Source of the DNA: CAVRQM01 sp963838805
Lineage (GTDB): Bacteria > Pseudomonadota > Alphaproteobacteria > Acetobacterales > Acetobacteraceae
Assembly: GCA_963838805.1 (NCBI GenBank)
Contig: CAWISK010000008.1
Span: forward strand, 1-64,000
DNA length: 64,000 nt
Reading direction: 5' to 3'
Position 1 is the first letter of the stretch; each line of letters begins with the position of its first letter. The translations under genes were made by a program, and so were the position numbers. The notes beneath the pieces were generated by a model. That model did not search any database and was not told the origin of the DNA. It worked only from the letters and a program-made list of their open reading frames with translations. This document shows, one piece after another, positions 41,172 through 50,548 of the stretch.

Positions 41172-41200
41172 GTCATGGCCGGGCTTGACCCGACCATGAC
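41172..41200. repeat. REP-like palindrome between the binding-protein and ATPase genes
   Basis: GTCATGG-C-CGGG (41172-41183), a CTTGA-type loop, and CCCG-A-CCATGAC (41189-41200) form an imperfect inverted repeat of the common form gtcatgg-cggg-cttga-cccg-ccatgac seen as dispersed intergenic elements in alphaproteobacteria. It sits between genes for a high-abundance periplasmic protein and its ATPase. There it may stabilise the upstream message. I saw only one copy in this window. Confidence 0.6.
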
Positions 41201-41220
41201 GGTATCGATGATGGAACTTC

Positions 41221-42189
41221 CTACTTTCTCAGCATCTCCTTCATGTACTTCTGAAAGTCGGCCACATTGGCCTTGTCGATCACCCGGGTCGGCACGATGA
41301 TCTGCTTGTTCGCAGGAATGAACGACTTGTCTCCGTTCAGCACCTTGATGAGATCGACCATGGACAGATAGCCGAACTGGAACGGCTGCTGCACGATGGT
41401 CGAGATGATGGTGCCGTCGGCGATGCCTTTCAGCGTCTGCACGTCCTCGTCGAAGCCGACGATCTTCACCTTGCCGGCCTTGCCCGCTTCCTTCACCGCG
41501 TTGTAGATCTGCGGCGTGTTGTAGGAATAGAGGCCGCAAAGCAGCGCCACGTCGCTGTACTTGGCCAGCGTGTCCTCGACGTTGCGCTTGGCCTTCACGA
41601 AGTCGATCTCGTCGGTACGGATGTCGATGATCTGGATCTTGGTGCCGGCGATCACCTCCTTGATGCCCTGCACGCGCTCGCGCGCATTGGCGTTGTCCAT
41701 GCTGCCCACGAACAGCATGATCTTGCCGCCGTCGGGCAGCGCCTTCTTGATCTCCTCGCCCGCCTGTCGCCCGGCGGCCACGTTGTCGGTGCCGATATAC
41801 ACCAGCCGGTTGCTCTCCGGCGCGTCGCTGTCGGTGGTGAACAGGGCGGCATTGGCGGCGACCTTGTTCAGCTCCTCGGTCGCGTGCGCGGGATCGACCG
41901 CGGAGATCGACACCCCGGCCACCTTGCGCGCCAGCAGCGCATCCAGGATGCGGCGCTGCTCTGCCGCCGAGGACTGGCCGGGCACCTCCATGATCATGTT
42001 GTATTCGGGATGTTCCTTGTTGGCTTTCTCGATGCCGCGCTTGGCAATCGTCCAGAAATCGGCTGAGGCGTTGGTGACCAGCGCCAGGGTCTTCTTTTCC
42101 TGCGCCTGCGCCGGCGCGGGCAGCAGCGACGGCGCCAGCAGCGCAAGCAGGGCGGCGCCCGCCAGCACGGGGGCGAATCTGCAAATCAT
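41221..42189 (-). CDS. Sugar ABC transporter periplasmic binding protein (CUT2 family)
   Basis: The start ATG 42189 gives a signal peptide (MICRFAPVLAGAALLALLAP...AQAQ) and then the KKTLALVTNASADFWTIAKRG opening of the RbsB-like fold; the longer open frame upstream is not needed. The 322-residue protein has the two-lobe periplasmic binding architecture (SISAVDPAHATEELNKVAA; LFTTDSDAPESNRLVYIGTD). It heads the operon with the ATPase, permease and GntR genes. The ligand is most likely a monosaccharide or a related polyol; it is not identifiable here. Confidence 0.93.
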   Translation of the reverse strand: MICRFAPVLAGAALLALLAPSLLPAPAQAQEKKTLALVTNASADFWTIAKRGIEKANKEHPEYNMIMEVPGQSSAAEQRRILDALLARKVAGVSISAVDPAHATEELNKVAANAALFTTDSDAPESNRLVYIGTDNVAAGRQAGEEIKKALPDGGKIMLFVGSMDNANARERVQGIKEVIAGTKIQIIDIRTDEIDFVKAKRNVEDTLAKYSDVALLCGLYSYNTPQIYNAVKEAGKAGKVKIVGFDEDVQTLKGIADGTIISTIVQQPFQFGYLSMVDLIKVLNGDKSFIPANKQIIVPTRVIDKANVADFQKYMKEMLRK

Positions 42190-42202
42190 TGTTCTTGGCT
42201 CC

Positions 42203-42215
42203 TGAAACGTTTCCA
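42203..42215. promoter_or_regulatory. LacI-family-type operator upstream of the binding-protein gene
   Basis: TGAAACGTTTCCA contains the perfect palindrome GAAACGTTTC (42204-42213), the central CG dyad that LacI/GalR-family repressors bind. It lies 14-26 bases upstream of the ATG 42189, within the untranslated leader. The local regulator is GntR-type, so a LacI-type protein encoded elsewhere could act here. The site is inferred from sequence alone. Confidence 0.55.
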
Positions 42216-42336
42216 GCCATAGGCGTCGGGCGGCAAGGGGCGCGCGTTTTTTGTCCGGCTTATTGCCCGGCTCCAGTGAGCTTACCCCCGCCGCGAGCAC
42301 CATATGTCATGCAAATGGGCCGTGCAACCGGCGCGG

Positions 42337-43557
42337 TCAGGCCGCGTGCGGCAGCGGTCGTTGCAATGCCTCCGGCACGACGGCCTGCAACGCCGTTACC
42401 AATGCGTCCATCATCGCCTCCGTATGCAGCGGCGAGGGCGTCAGGCGCAGCCGTTCCTGCCCCACCGGCACCGTCGGATAGTTGATCGGCGTGGCATAGA
42501 TCGCGTGTTCGTCCAGCAGTCGGCGGCTAATGCTGCGGCACAGCGTCGCCTCGCCGACATGCAGCGGCACGATGTGGCTTTCCGAGGCGATGCACGGCAG
42601 CCCCGCCGCCTGCAACCGTGCCTTGAGTGCCGCCGCGTGGGCGAACAACCTGCGGCGCAGTGCCCCATCGCCTCGGACGTGGCGCACGCTGGCGAGTGCC
42701 GCGGCCACGGTGGGCGGGGGCAGGGAGGTGGTGAAGATGAAGCCGGACGCGGCGGAGCGCAGAAAGTCGATCACCTCGGCGTCGCCCGCGACATAACCCC
42801 CGTGACAGCCGAATCCTTTGGCGAGTGTACCCTCGATCAGGTCGAGCCGGTCCTGCAAGCCGCGCTGTTCGGAGACGCCACCGCCTTGCGGTCCGTACAG
42901 CCCGACCGCGTGGACCTCGTCGAGATAGGTCATGGCGCCGAAACGGTCCGCCAGGTCGCAGATCGAAGCGATCGGCGAGATATCGGCGTCCATCGAATAG
43001 ACGCTCTCGAAGGCGATCAGCTTCGGCGCATCGGCCGGCGCCGCGTGCAGCCGCCACTCCAGATCGCCCACGTCGTTATGCGCGAAGATATGCACCGTGG
43101 CCGGCGCGCCCTTCAGCCCCGCGATCATGGAGGCGTGGTTCTTCGCATCCGAGAAAACGTGCCAGTCCGGCAGCGTTCGCAGCATGGTGAGCAGGCTCGC
43201 CTGGTTGGCGACATAGCCGGAGGTGAACAGCAGTGCCGCCGGCTTGCCGTGCAGATCGGCCAGTTCCGCCTCCAGCGCTTCGTGCAGATGGCTGGTGCCG
43301 GCAATGTTGCGTGTGCCGCCGGCGCCCGCGCCGTGCAGCCGCGCGGCCTCGGCGGCCGCCTCGGTCACGACCGGATGCACGCCCATGCCCAGATAGTCGT
43401 TGGACGACCACACCACCACGTCGCGCCCCTGCGCGTCCCGGTAGATGGGGAAGCGACTGGCTTCCTTGCGCAACGGCGTGAACTGGCGATAGCGGCCCTG
43501 CGCGCGGATCTGCTGCAGGGCGGTCCGGGCGGCTTCCTTGAACGGGTGCAACGGCAT
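42337..43557 (-). CDS. hemA: 5-aminolevulinate synthase (ALAS)
   Basis: This PLP enzyme condenses glycine and succinyl-CoA, the Shemin route to haem used by alphaproteobacteria. The 406-residue product has the WSSNDYLGMGVHPVV opening, FTSGYVANQASLLTMLR, the FDEVHAVGLYG-type motif (YLDEVHAVGLYGPQGGGV) and the PLP lysine in EGTLAKGFGCHGGYVAG. The SPLHTE and ERLRLTPSPLH end is typical. The lipoprotein gene lies 3 bases upstream on the same strand, so they may be cotranscribed. Confidence 0.95.
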   Translation of the reverse strand: MPLHPFKEAARTALQQIRAQGRYRQFTPLRKEASRFPIYRDAQGRDVVVWSSNDYLGMGVHPVVTEAAAEAARLHGAGAGGTRNIAGTSHLHEALEAELADLHGKPAALLFTSGYVANQASLLTMLRTLPDWHVFSDAKNHASMIAGLKGAPATVHIFAHNDVGDLEWRLHAAPADAPKLIAFESVYSMDADISPIASICDLADRFGAMTYLDEVHAVGLYGPQGGGVSEQRGLQDRLDLIEGTLAKGFGCHGGYVAGDAEVIDFLRSAASGFIFTTSLPPPTVAAALASVRHVRGDGALRRRLFAHAAALKARLQAAGLPCIASESHIVPLHVGEATLCRSISRRLLDEHAIYATPINYPTVPVGQERLRLTPSPLHTEAMMDALVTALQAVVPEALQRPLPHAA

Positions 43558-43560
43558 TTC

Positions 43561-44007
43561 CTAGCGGACGTAAACCTCGATCTCGCGCGGCGGCTGTCCG
43601 GGATCGCCGCGTGAGCCGATACGGATCTGGTCGGCGGACACGCCATCCCCCTGCAACACGGCGGCCACGGCGGCGGCGTCCTTGGCGCCTGATTTCTGCG
43701 CCTGGTCCTGGATGTCAAGGCTGGCCTTGACCGGAATCGGCGTAACAATATCGAATGTGACATCAGCTTTGCGCGCCCTGGCATCGCGCGAGGCGGCGAT
43801 CAGCGCTTCCTGCCAGCCGGTGTTTGCCGCGCCGAAGCGGATCGTGACCAGCGGCGGAGGCGGCAGCGCCCGCAACGCGAAGTCCGCGCGGTGCAGCTGG
43901 GCTGCCCCGGGATACAGGCCCGCTCGCTCGAACGTGCGCTGGTCCACCAGCCGGCAGCCGAGCAGCAGCAGCGTTGTCAGCAGCAATGCGGCAGAGACCC
44001 GTCCCAT
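43561..44007 (-). CDS. Putative lipoprotein
   Basis: ATG 44007 gives MGRVSAALLLTTLLLLGC, a signal sequence with a lipobox (LLGC), so it is expected to be lipidated. The 148-residue protein has one folded domain (about residues 55-148) that weakly resembles an OmpA-like fold: IRFGAANTGWQEALIAASRD, then GVSADQIRIGSRGD near the end. It lies 3 bases upstream of hemA on the same strand and is divergent from the transketolase-like gene. Its function is unknown. Confidence 0.7.
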   Translation of the reverse strand: MGRVSAALLLTTLLLLGCRLVDQRTFERAGLYPGAAQLHRADFALRALPPPPLVTIRFGAANTGWQEALIAASRDARARKADVTFDIVTPIPVKASLDIQDQAQKSGAKDAAAVAAVLQGDGVSADQIRIGSRGDPGQPPREIEVYVR

Positions 44008-44098
44008 GCCTGGCAATCTCGCCGCAACCGCCAGCGCCGGCAAGCCGCTGCCGCCGGCGGGCTTGCCGATCCCCCTTCGCGCACGTAAAGCCGGGCCG

Positions 44099-45982
44099 AT
44101 GACGTCTTCGGCCGAGACCAGCGCAGCCCTGGCCGCCGCCCGCGCCAGGTCCGGCACAGCCGGCCCGGCATGGCCCGATGCGGCCCAGCCGCCGCTGCGG
44201 GCGAGCTGGCCAGGGCTTGGCGACCCCATTTTGGCGCAATCCGTTCGCGCCCTGGTCCAGGATGCCGGGCCGGGCGGCAACGCGGCCGCCCCGGTGGGCA
44301 TGGTCGATGCGGCCACGGTGCTCTGGACGCGATTCCTGAAGTTCGACGCTGCCGACCCGTTCTGGCCGGATCGCGATCGCTGTCTGCTCTCCGCGGCCTT
44401 TGGCGGGCGGCTGCAGCGCGTGCTGTTGCATCTGAGCGGCCATGCCGGGTACGATCCGGATGCCGATGCTGCCTCCGACCACGCCGCTGAACCGCCGGGG
44501 CAGGGGCTGGGCATGGCGGTTGGCATGGCCCTGGCCGAGCGCCTCCTGGCGGCGCGTTTCGGCCGCAGTCTGGTCGATCATCGCACCTGGGTGCTGGCCT
44601 GCACCGGCGACCTGGCGCAGGGGGTCAGCCACGAGGCGGCGACCCTGGCCGGCCATCTCCGGCTCGACCGGCTGACGGTGTTGTGGGAGGACGCGCCCGG
44701 TGCCGACGGCGATTTCGCAGGGTCGCACGACAATCTGCGGCGCTTCGCCGCCTATGGCTGGGCGACCAAGAGCGTGGACGGACAGGATCACGCGGCGCTG
44801 GCCGCCGCTTTCGGCATGGCGGTGCGGTCACGCAAGCCCACCCTGATCGCCTGCCGAACGTCGTCGCAATCGCCCTGGCAACGGCCGCCGGTGCCGGTGC
44901 TCGAGGCCACCTCGCAAATTTGGCGCGCGGTCGGGCAGCGTGGCCTCACGGCGCGGCGCGGCTGGCTCAAGCGGCTCGCGCATTCCGCGCATCGCGACGA
45001 GTTCGAGCGCGTCACCACGGGCCGGCTGCCGGCATCCCTGGCCGAGGCGCTGGACGCGATCAAGTCCGGCTTCGTGACCGAGCGCCGCGACACAACCACG
45101 CGGGCCGCGAGCGAGCGCGTGCTGGCCGGCCTCGCGTCCGTCATGCCGGAAATGGTCGGCGGCTCGGCCGATCCGGCCGATTCCGGGGGCGCACAAGCCG
45201 ATCTCTCGCCTGCGAGTCTGGCCAGACGCTTTCTGCATTTCGGCATCCGCGAGCACGGCATGGCCGCCGCCATGAACGGCATGGCGGCGCACGGTGGATT
45301 GCTGCCCTACGGCGGCAGCACCGGGCTGGTCTCCGATGCGATCCGTCCGGCGCTGCGCCTTGCCGCCCTGATGCGGAGCCGCGTCGTGCATGTACTGACG
45401 CACGACACTCGGGCGGTCGCGGCGGGCGGCCCGGCGCAACTGCCGGTCGAGCAACTGGCCAGCCTGCGGGCCGTGCCGAACCTGCACGTGCTGCGTCCGG
45501 CCGACGCGGTCGAGACGGCGGAGTGCTGGGAACTGGCGCTGCGCCGCGATGACGGGCCGAGCCTGCTGGTCGTGGGCCGCGACGCCGCACCGGTCCTGCG
45601 CGACGCCTCGCACGGCAACCGCTGCGCCGAGGGCGGCTATGTGCTGGCCGAGGCGGATGGCCCGCGCCGAGCCACCCTGATCGCCACAGGCGGCGAGGTG
45701 GCGCTGGCGCTCGCCGCGCGCGCCCGGCTCGCCGCCGAGCGGGTCGCGGTCGCCGTGGTGTCGCTGCCGTGCTGGGATCTGTTCGTCCGTGCTGGCACGG
45801 CACACCAGGCGCGCGTGCTGGGCGACGCCATGCGCTTCGGCATCGAGGCCGGCAGCAGCTTCGGCTGGGAGCGCTGGCTGGGCCCCGACGGCGTGTTCAT
45901 GGGCCGCGAGGATTTTTCCGCCGCGCCCGAACTGACCCCGGAGGCAATCGCGGCGACCGTGCGCCGCTGTCTCGCCGCCTGA
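44099..45982 (+). CDS. Transketolase-like protein lacking key catalytic residues
   Basis: The 627-residue frame is intact. It follows the transketolase fold closely: MVDAATVLWTRFLKFDAADP and WPDRDR near the start, GVSHEAATLAGHL, the central FGIREHGMAAAMNGMA and RPADAVETAECWELAL, and the C-terminal SLPCWDLF domain. But active-site residues known from E. coli TktA are replaced. SGHPG becomes GNAAA, NGHGS becomes AAFGG, the HSKTPGHPE loop is absent, GDGCMMEG becomes GDLAQG, the DDNGISIDG cofactor motif becomes EDAPGADGD, and EDGPTHQPVE becomes AGGPAQLPVE. The glutamate in REHGM remains. It precedes gap and pgk. It may be regulatory or structural rather than an enzyme. Confidence 0.8.
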   Translation: MTSSAETSAALAAARARSGTAGPAWPDAAQPPLRASWPGLGDPILAQSVRALVQDAGPGGNAAAPVGMVDAATVLWTRFLKFDAADPFWPDRDRCLLSAAFGGRLQRVLLHLSGHAGYDPDADAASDHAAEPPGQGLGMAVGMALAERLLAARFGRSLVDHRTWVLACTGDLAQGVSHEAATLAGHLRLDRLTVLWEDAPGADGDFAGSHDNLRRFAAYGWATKSVDGQDHAALAAAFGMAVRSRKPTLIACRTSSQSPWQRPPVPVLEATSQIWRAVGQRGLTARRGWLKRLAHSAHRDEFERVTTGRLPASLAEALDAIKSGFVTERRDTTTRAASERVLAGLASVMPEMVGGSADPADSGGAQADLSPASLARRFLHFGIREHGMAAAMNGMAAHGGLLPYGGSTGLVSDAIRPALRLAALMRSRVVHVLTHDTRAVAAGGPAQLPVEQLASLRAVPNLHVLRPADAVETAECWELALRRDDGPSLLVVGRDAAPVLRDASHGNRCAEGGYVLAEADGPRRATLIATGGEVALALAARARLAAERVAVAVVSLPCWDLFVRAGTAHQARVLGDAMRFGIEAGSSFGWERWLGPDGVFMGREDFSAAPELTPEAIAATVRRCLAA

Positions 45983-46015
45983 CCGCCGCACATCCATACG
46001 AAAGGAAGTCGCCTC

Positions 46016-47030
46016 ATGGCCGTGAAGGTCGCCATCAACGGGTTCGGTCGCATCGGGCGGCTGGTGCTGCGCGCCATCGTCGAGAGCGGGCGCACAGACA
46101 TCGAGCCGGTCGCCATCAACGACCTGGGCAGCGTCGAGGCGAACGCGCATCTGCTGCGCTACGACAGCGTGCATGGCCGCTTCCCCGGCGCGGTGAAGGT
46201 GGACGGCGATAGCATCACCGTCATCCATCAGGGCCGGACCTGGGGGCCTATCCGCGTCTCGGCCGAGCGCGACCCACTGAAGGCGCCGTATAAGGGCGTC
46301 GATGTGGCGATGGAGTGTACCGGCCTGTTCACCAAGCGTGAGCAGGCGGCGCAACTGCTCGCGGCCGGCGCGCGAAAGGTGCTGATCTCCGCTCCCGCGG
46401 ACGGCGTCGAGGCCACGATCGTCTATGGCGTGAACCAGGACACACTGACGAAGGAGATGACGGTCATCTCCAATGCCTCCTGCACCACGAACTGCCTCGC
46501 ACCGATGGTCAAGGTGCTGCACGACGCCTTTGTCGTGCAGCGCGGCTACATGGTGACCTGCCACAGCTATACCGGCGACCAGCGCACCGTGGACACGCTG
46601 CACAAGGACATGCACCGCGCCCGCGCGGCCGCGATGTCGATGATTCCCGACCACGACGGGCGCGGCCCGCGCCGTGGGCCTGGTGCTGCCGGAGCTGAAG
46701 GGCAAGCTGGACGGCACGGCGATCCGCGTGCCGACGCCCAACGTGTCGATGGTCTCGCTGGATGCGATGCTGGAGAAGAAGCCCAGCCGCGACGAGATCA
46801 ACGCTGCCATGAAGGCGGCCAGCGAGGGGCCGATGAAGGGCATCATCGAGTACAACACCGAGAAGCTGGTCAGCAGCGACTTCAACCACGTCGCCGCCTC
46901 CTGCACCTTCGACGCCGGGCAGACCGCGGTGGTCGATGGCGCGCTGTTCCGGGTGATGGGCTGGTACGACAACGAATGGGGCTTCTCCAACCGCATGATC
47001 GATACCGCGGTGCTGTTCGGGAGCCTGTGA
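46016..47030 (+). CDS. gap: Glyceraldehyde-3-phosphate dehydrogenase (apparent +1 frame break)
   Basis: GAPDH is a central glycolytic and gluconeogenic enzyme. ATG 46016 follows AAAGGAAG and gives the NAD-binding VAINGFGRIGRLVLRA. The catalytic cysteine lies in SNASCTTNCLAP. The frame breaks at about 46649, inside MIPTTTGAARAVGLVLPEL; skipping one G restores it to TGA 47028-47030. The repaired length is about 337 residues. The stop overlaps the pgk start (TGATG). Confidence 0.95.
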
Positions 47031-48222
47031 TGGCGTTGCGCACGCTCGACCACCTCGACGCGCGAGGCAGACGCGTGCTGGTGCGCGCCGACCTGAACGT
47101 GCCGGTTCGGGATGGCCGCATCACCGACACGACGCGCATCGACCGGCTGGCGCCGACGCTGCGCGAGCTGTCGGAGAAGGGTGCGCGCGTGATCGTGTGC
47201 AGCCATTTCGAGCGGCCGAAGGGCAAGCCCAACCCTGCCATGTCGCTGCGGCCGATGGCCGAGGCGCTGGCCACCGCACTCGGCCGGCCCGTCGCCTTCG
47301 CCGAGAGCTGCGTGGGCGAGGCGGCCCGGGCCGCGGTGGCGGGGCTGCGCGACGGCGATGTGTGCCTGCTGGAGAACACCCGCTTCCATCCCGGCGAGGA
47401 GGAGAACGAGTCCGAGTTCGCGGCCGCACTCGCCGTCCACGCCGATGCGTATGTCAATGACGCATTCTCGGCCGCGCATCGCGCCCATGCCAGCACCGAG
47501 GGCGTGGCGCGGCATCTGCCCGCCTATGCCGGACGGCTGATGCAGGCCGAGCTGGAGGCGCTGGCGCTGGCGCTCACCCATCCCGAGCGGCCGGTCTGCG
47601 CCATCGTCGGCGGTTCCAAGGTGTCCACCAAGATCGACCTGCTGACCAACCTGTCCGGCGCGGGTGCAGGTGCTGGTGATCGGGGGTGCGATGGCCAATA
47701 CCTTCCTGGCGGCGCAGGGGGTCGCGGTCGGCCGGTCCTTGCAGGAGGACAGCCTGCACGATTTGGCGCGCGACATCCTGGGTGCGGCACAGAACGCCGG
47801 CTGCGAAGTGGTGCTGCCGGTCGATGCGGTCACCGCCACCGAGTTCCGCCCGAACCCGCCGACGCGCGTGGTGGCGATCGACGCCGTGCCGGATGACGCG
47901 ATGATCCTCGATGTCGGGCCGGACACGGTGGCGGGCCTGGAGCGGCGCCTGCCCCGCCTGCGCACGCTGGTCTGGAACGGCCCGCTCGGTGCCTTCGAGA
48001 CGCCGCCCTTCGACGCGGCCACGACTCGGCTTGCCCGGGCCGTGGCCGAGGCGACCCGAAAGGATGGCCTGCGCAGCGTCGCCGGGGGCGGCGATACGGT
48101 CGCCGCCCTGCGTCACGCCGGAGTGCGAGGAGTCGTTCACCTATGTCTCGGCGGCGGGCGGAGCCTTCCTGGAATGGCTCGAGGGCAAGACGCTGCCGGG
48201 CGTCGCGATCCTGGAGTCGTGA
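47030..48222 (+). CDS. pgk: Phosphoglycerate kinase (two apparent +1 frame breaks)
   Basis: PGK makes ATP from 1,3-bisphosphoglycerate. ATG 47030 overlaps the gap stop. The VLVRADLNVPVRDGRITDTTR opening, NDAFSAAHRAHASTEG and IVGGSKVSTKIDLL segments are typical. The frame breaks at GGG 47662-47664, before VQVLVIGGAMAN, and at 48126, before EESFTYVSAAGGAFLEWLEGK. Repaired length is about 396 residues, normal. gap-pgk after a transketolase gene is the common order in alphaproteobacteria. Confidence 0.94.
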
Positions 48223-48287
48223 ACCTGCCCGCCTGAACCGCCGCGGGCGCTTCCGGTTGTCTGTCGATCCATATCAGGAGAGACAGG

Positions 48288-48854
<567 letters not shown>

Positions 48855-48917
48855 TCGGCGAGCGCGCTGGAGATGCCGTTCACGGAGTCTCAATCTGCGT
48901 GGCCGATCCTGTATCCC

Positions 48918-49130
48918 ATGATCTCCACCGGCTCTCTTTCCGCCTTTTCCTCGTCCGTCACCTCCCCGTTGCCGTCGGCGTCACCGCCGGGACGGGCTGG
49001 GGTGGTGCCGGTGCGTGAGCAGATCCCACCCCCTCAGGCCAGGACATTGCCGGGCGGCAAGCTGCCCGGCCCTGTCCCTCAAGCCGGGCAGAAGCTGCCA
49101 CGCGGATCCCTGCTCGACTTGCAGATCTGA
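48918..49130 (+). CDS. Possible small Pro/Ser-rich protein
   Basis: This is a 70-residue frame ending in LPRGSLLDLQI, rich in Ser at the start and Pro/Gly later. It has a compositional bias but no recognised domain. ATG 48918 was chosen as the best-placed start; another in-frame ATG lies at 48873. It lies in the 520-base gap between the PfpI-like gene and the next exported protein. An overlapping minus-strand frame (48958-49281) looks like its shadow. The call rests on reading frame and composition only. Confidence 0.4.
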   Translation: MISTGSLSAFSSSVTSPLPSASPPGRAGVVPVREQIPPPQARTLPGGKLPGPVPQAGQKLPRGSLLDLQI

Positions 49131-49373
49131 AACACAACGCACGCCGGAGGGCGTCAGGCGGCCAGGCGGCTGGAGATCGCAGTGCGAAACTGGATTCTTC
49201 CTGCTGGGTACGTGGGCTACGCATTGCTATGACGATCACTGTCAATCGGCGCATCAAAACGGCGCCGTGCCGGAATGTCACATTCGTCGGCCTTTATTTA
49301 GGCTTCTCTTTTGTAAACCTTGCGGCCGGTTCCGCCTGAGCGCATCTTCCGATGGCTCAGCAGGAGGTCGGCC
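49131..49373. other. Gap without a recognised gene
   Basis: About 240 bases before the exported protein at 49374. The last part (from about 49285) is AT-rich (CTTTATTTAGGCTTCTCTTTTG) and could hold the promoter for that gene. I see no clear -35/-10 pair, repeat or RNA gene here. Confidence 0.4.
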
Positions 49374-49772
49374 ATGCGGCGCATCGCTGGCTCTGTCTTT
49401 CTGGCGACCCTGGTTTTCGCGTCGATGTTCAGCCTGTGCGTCCCAAGTCTCGCGCAGTCGCCGAAGCGGCGACCGATCCTCACCCAGACGACGATCTCGC
49501 CCGAGGCTGCCTATCCACTGCCGCCGCAGCAGGCCCCGGCACAGATCGCCTCGGCCGACCCCAACGGCTACACCCCCGCGCCGATGCCCAACTCCGAGGA
49601 GGTGGCGCCCGTGGCACCTCAGTCGGCGCAGCCGCAATGGTCGCCCAGCCTGTTCCGGGCGGGCCGCACCTATCGGGGCGAGGGTTTCGTGCCCGGCTCC
49701 TCCGTGCAGGCCAGCCAGAATCGGAACGTGCATCCGGCACCCGGCATCAGCCTGAACGTACCGCTGGAATAG
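49374..49772 (+). CDS. Exported protein of unknown function
   Basis: ATG 49374 is preceded by an AGGAGG ribosome site at about 49361-49366 and gives MRRIAGSVFLATLVFASMFS, a signal peptide ending near SLAQS. The 132-residue product then has a Pro/Gln/Ala-rich low-complexity region and a short C-terminal segment (FRAGRTYRGEGFVPGSSVQA). I do not recognise a domain. Confidence 0.7.
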   Translation: MRRIAGSVFLATLVFASMFSLCVPSLAQSPKRRPILTQTTISPEAAYPLPPQQAPAQIASADPNGYTPAPMPNSEEVAPVAPQSAQPQWSPSLFRAGRTYRGEGFVPGSSVQASQNRNVHPAPGISLNVPLE

Positions 49773-49873
49773 GTTGTCCTGCGACGGTCGCGGCGATCGG
49801 CCCGGCCGCCTGGCGGGTGGACAAGTATGCCCTGCGAGTACAGCTTGGCTGTCCCAACCACCGAGACCAGCAC

Positions 49874-50548
49874 ATGACCCTGCCGCCTCGCCTGTCCCTG
49901 CGCGCTGCCGACGATCCTGATCCCGAAACTCCCGAGGTTCCCGAGCCGATCGGCCCGGAGCCCAAGGAGCCGGGCGACAACCGCGCCCTTGGCGCGCCGG
50001 TCAACGAGCTGGAAAGTCGGCTGCTGCGCCAGCGCAAGGTGCTGATCTTCGGCGCGATCGACGACAAGGTGGCGCGCGACGTATCCGGCCGGCTGCTGGC
50101 GTTGGCAGCCTCCAGCGAGCCGATCGACGTGTACGTGAACTCGCCAGGCGGCCATGTCGAGAGCGGCGATACCATGCACGATCTGATCCGCTTCGTGGAC
50201 AGCGTGGCCCCGGTGCGAGTGATCGGCACCGGCTGGGTGGCGAGTGCCGGCGCCCTCATCTTCCTCGGCGCCCGCCGGGAGCGGCGGTTCTGCCTGCCCA
50301 ATACCCGGTTCCTGCTGCACCAGCCGATGGGTGGCGTGCGTGGCCCCGCGACCGACATCGACATCGAGGCGCGCGAGATCCTCAAGATGCGCGAGCGGAT
50401 CAACCAGATCATCGCCCGCGAGACCGGCCAGCCGCTGGCGCGGGTCGATCGCGACACCGACCGCAACTACTGGATGAGCGCCGAGGAGGCGATCGAGTAC
50501 GGCATGGTCAGCCGCATCGTCACCAGCCTGCACGATCTGCGTGCCTGA
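49874..50548 (+). CDS. ClpP-family serine protease subunit
   Basis: ClpP forms the proteolytic chamber of Clp proteases. ATG 49874 gives a Pro/Glu-rich lead of about 50 residues, then the fold. The catalytic Ser lies in VASAGALIFLGA, the His in FLLHQPMGGVRG and the Asp in VDRDTDRNYWMSAEEA. The 224-residue length is longer than usual only because of the lead. It may be a second, atypical ClpP; no ClpA or ClpX gene is near. It overlaps the cytochrome gene by 8 bases. Confidence 0.85.
   Translation: MTLPPRLSLRAADDPDPETPEVPEPIGPEPKEPGDNRALGAPVNELESRLLRQRKVLIFGAIDDKVARDVSGRLLALAASSEPIDVYVNSPGGHVESGDTMHDLIRFVDSVAPVRVIGTGWVASAGALIFLGARRERRFCLPNTRFLLHQPMGGVRGPATDIDIEAREILKMRERINQIIARETGQPLARVDRDTDRNYWMSAEEAIEYGMVSRIVTSLHDLRA

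Noticed and set aside
44828..48022. Minus-strand open frame of about 1064 codons
   Set aside because: It is opposite the transketolase-like gene, gap and pgk and has shadow-type composition.
48958..49281. Minus-strand small gene opposite 48918-49130
   Set aside because: It has no domain and no ribosome site; it overlaps a slightly better plus-strand frame.
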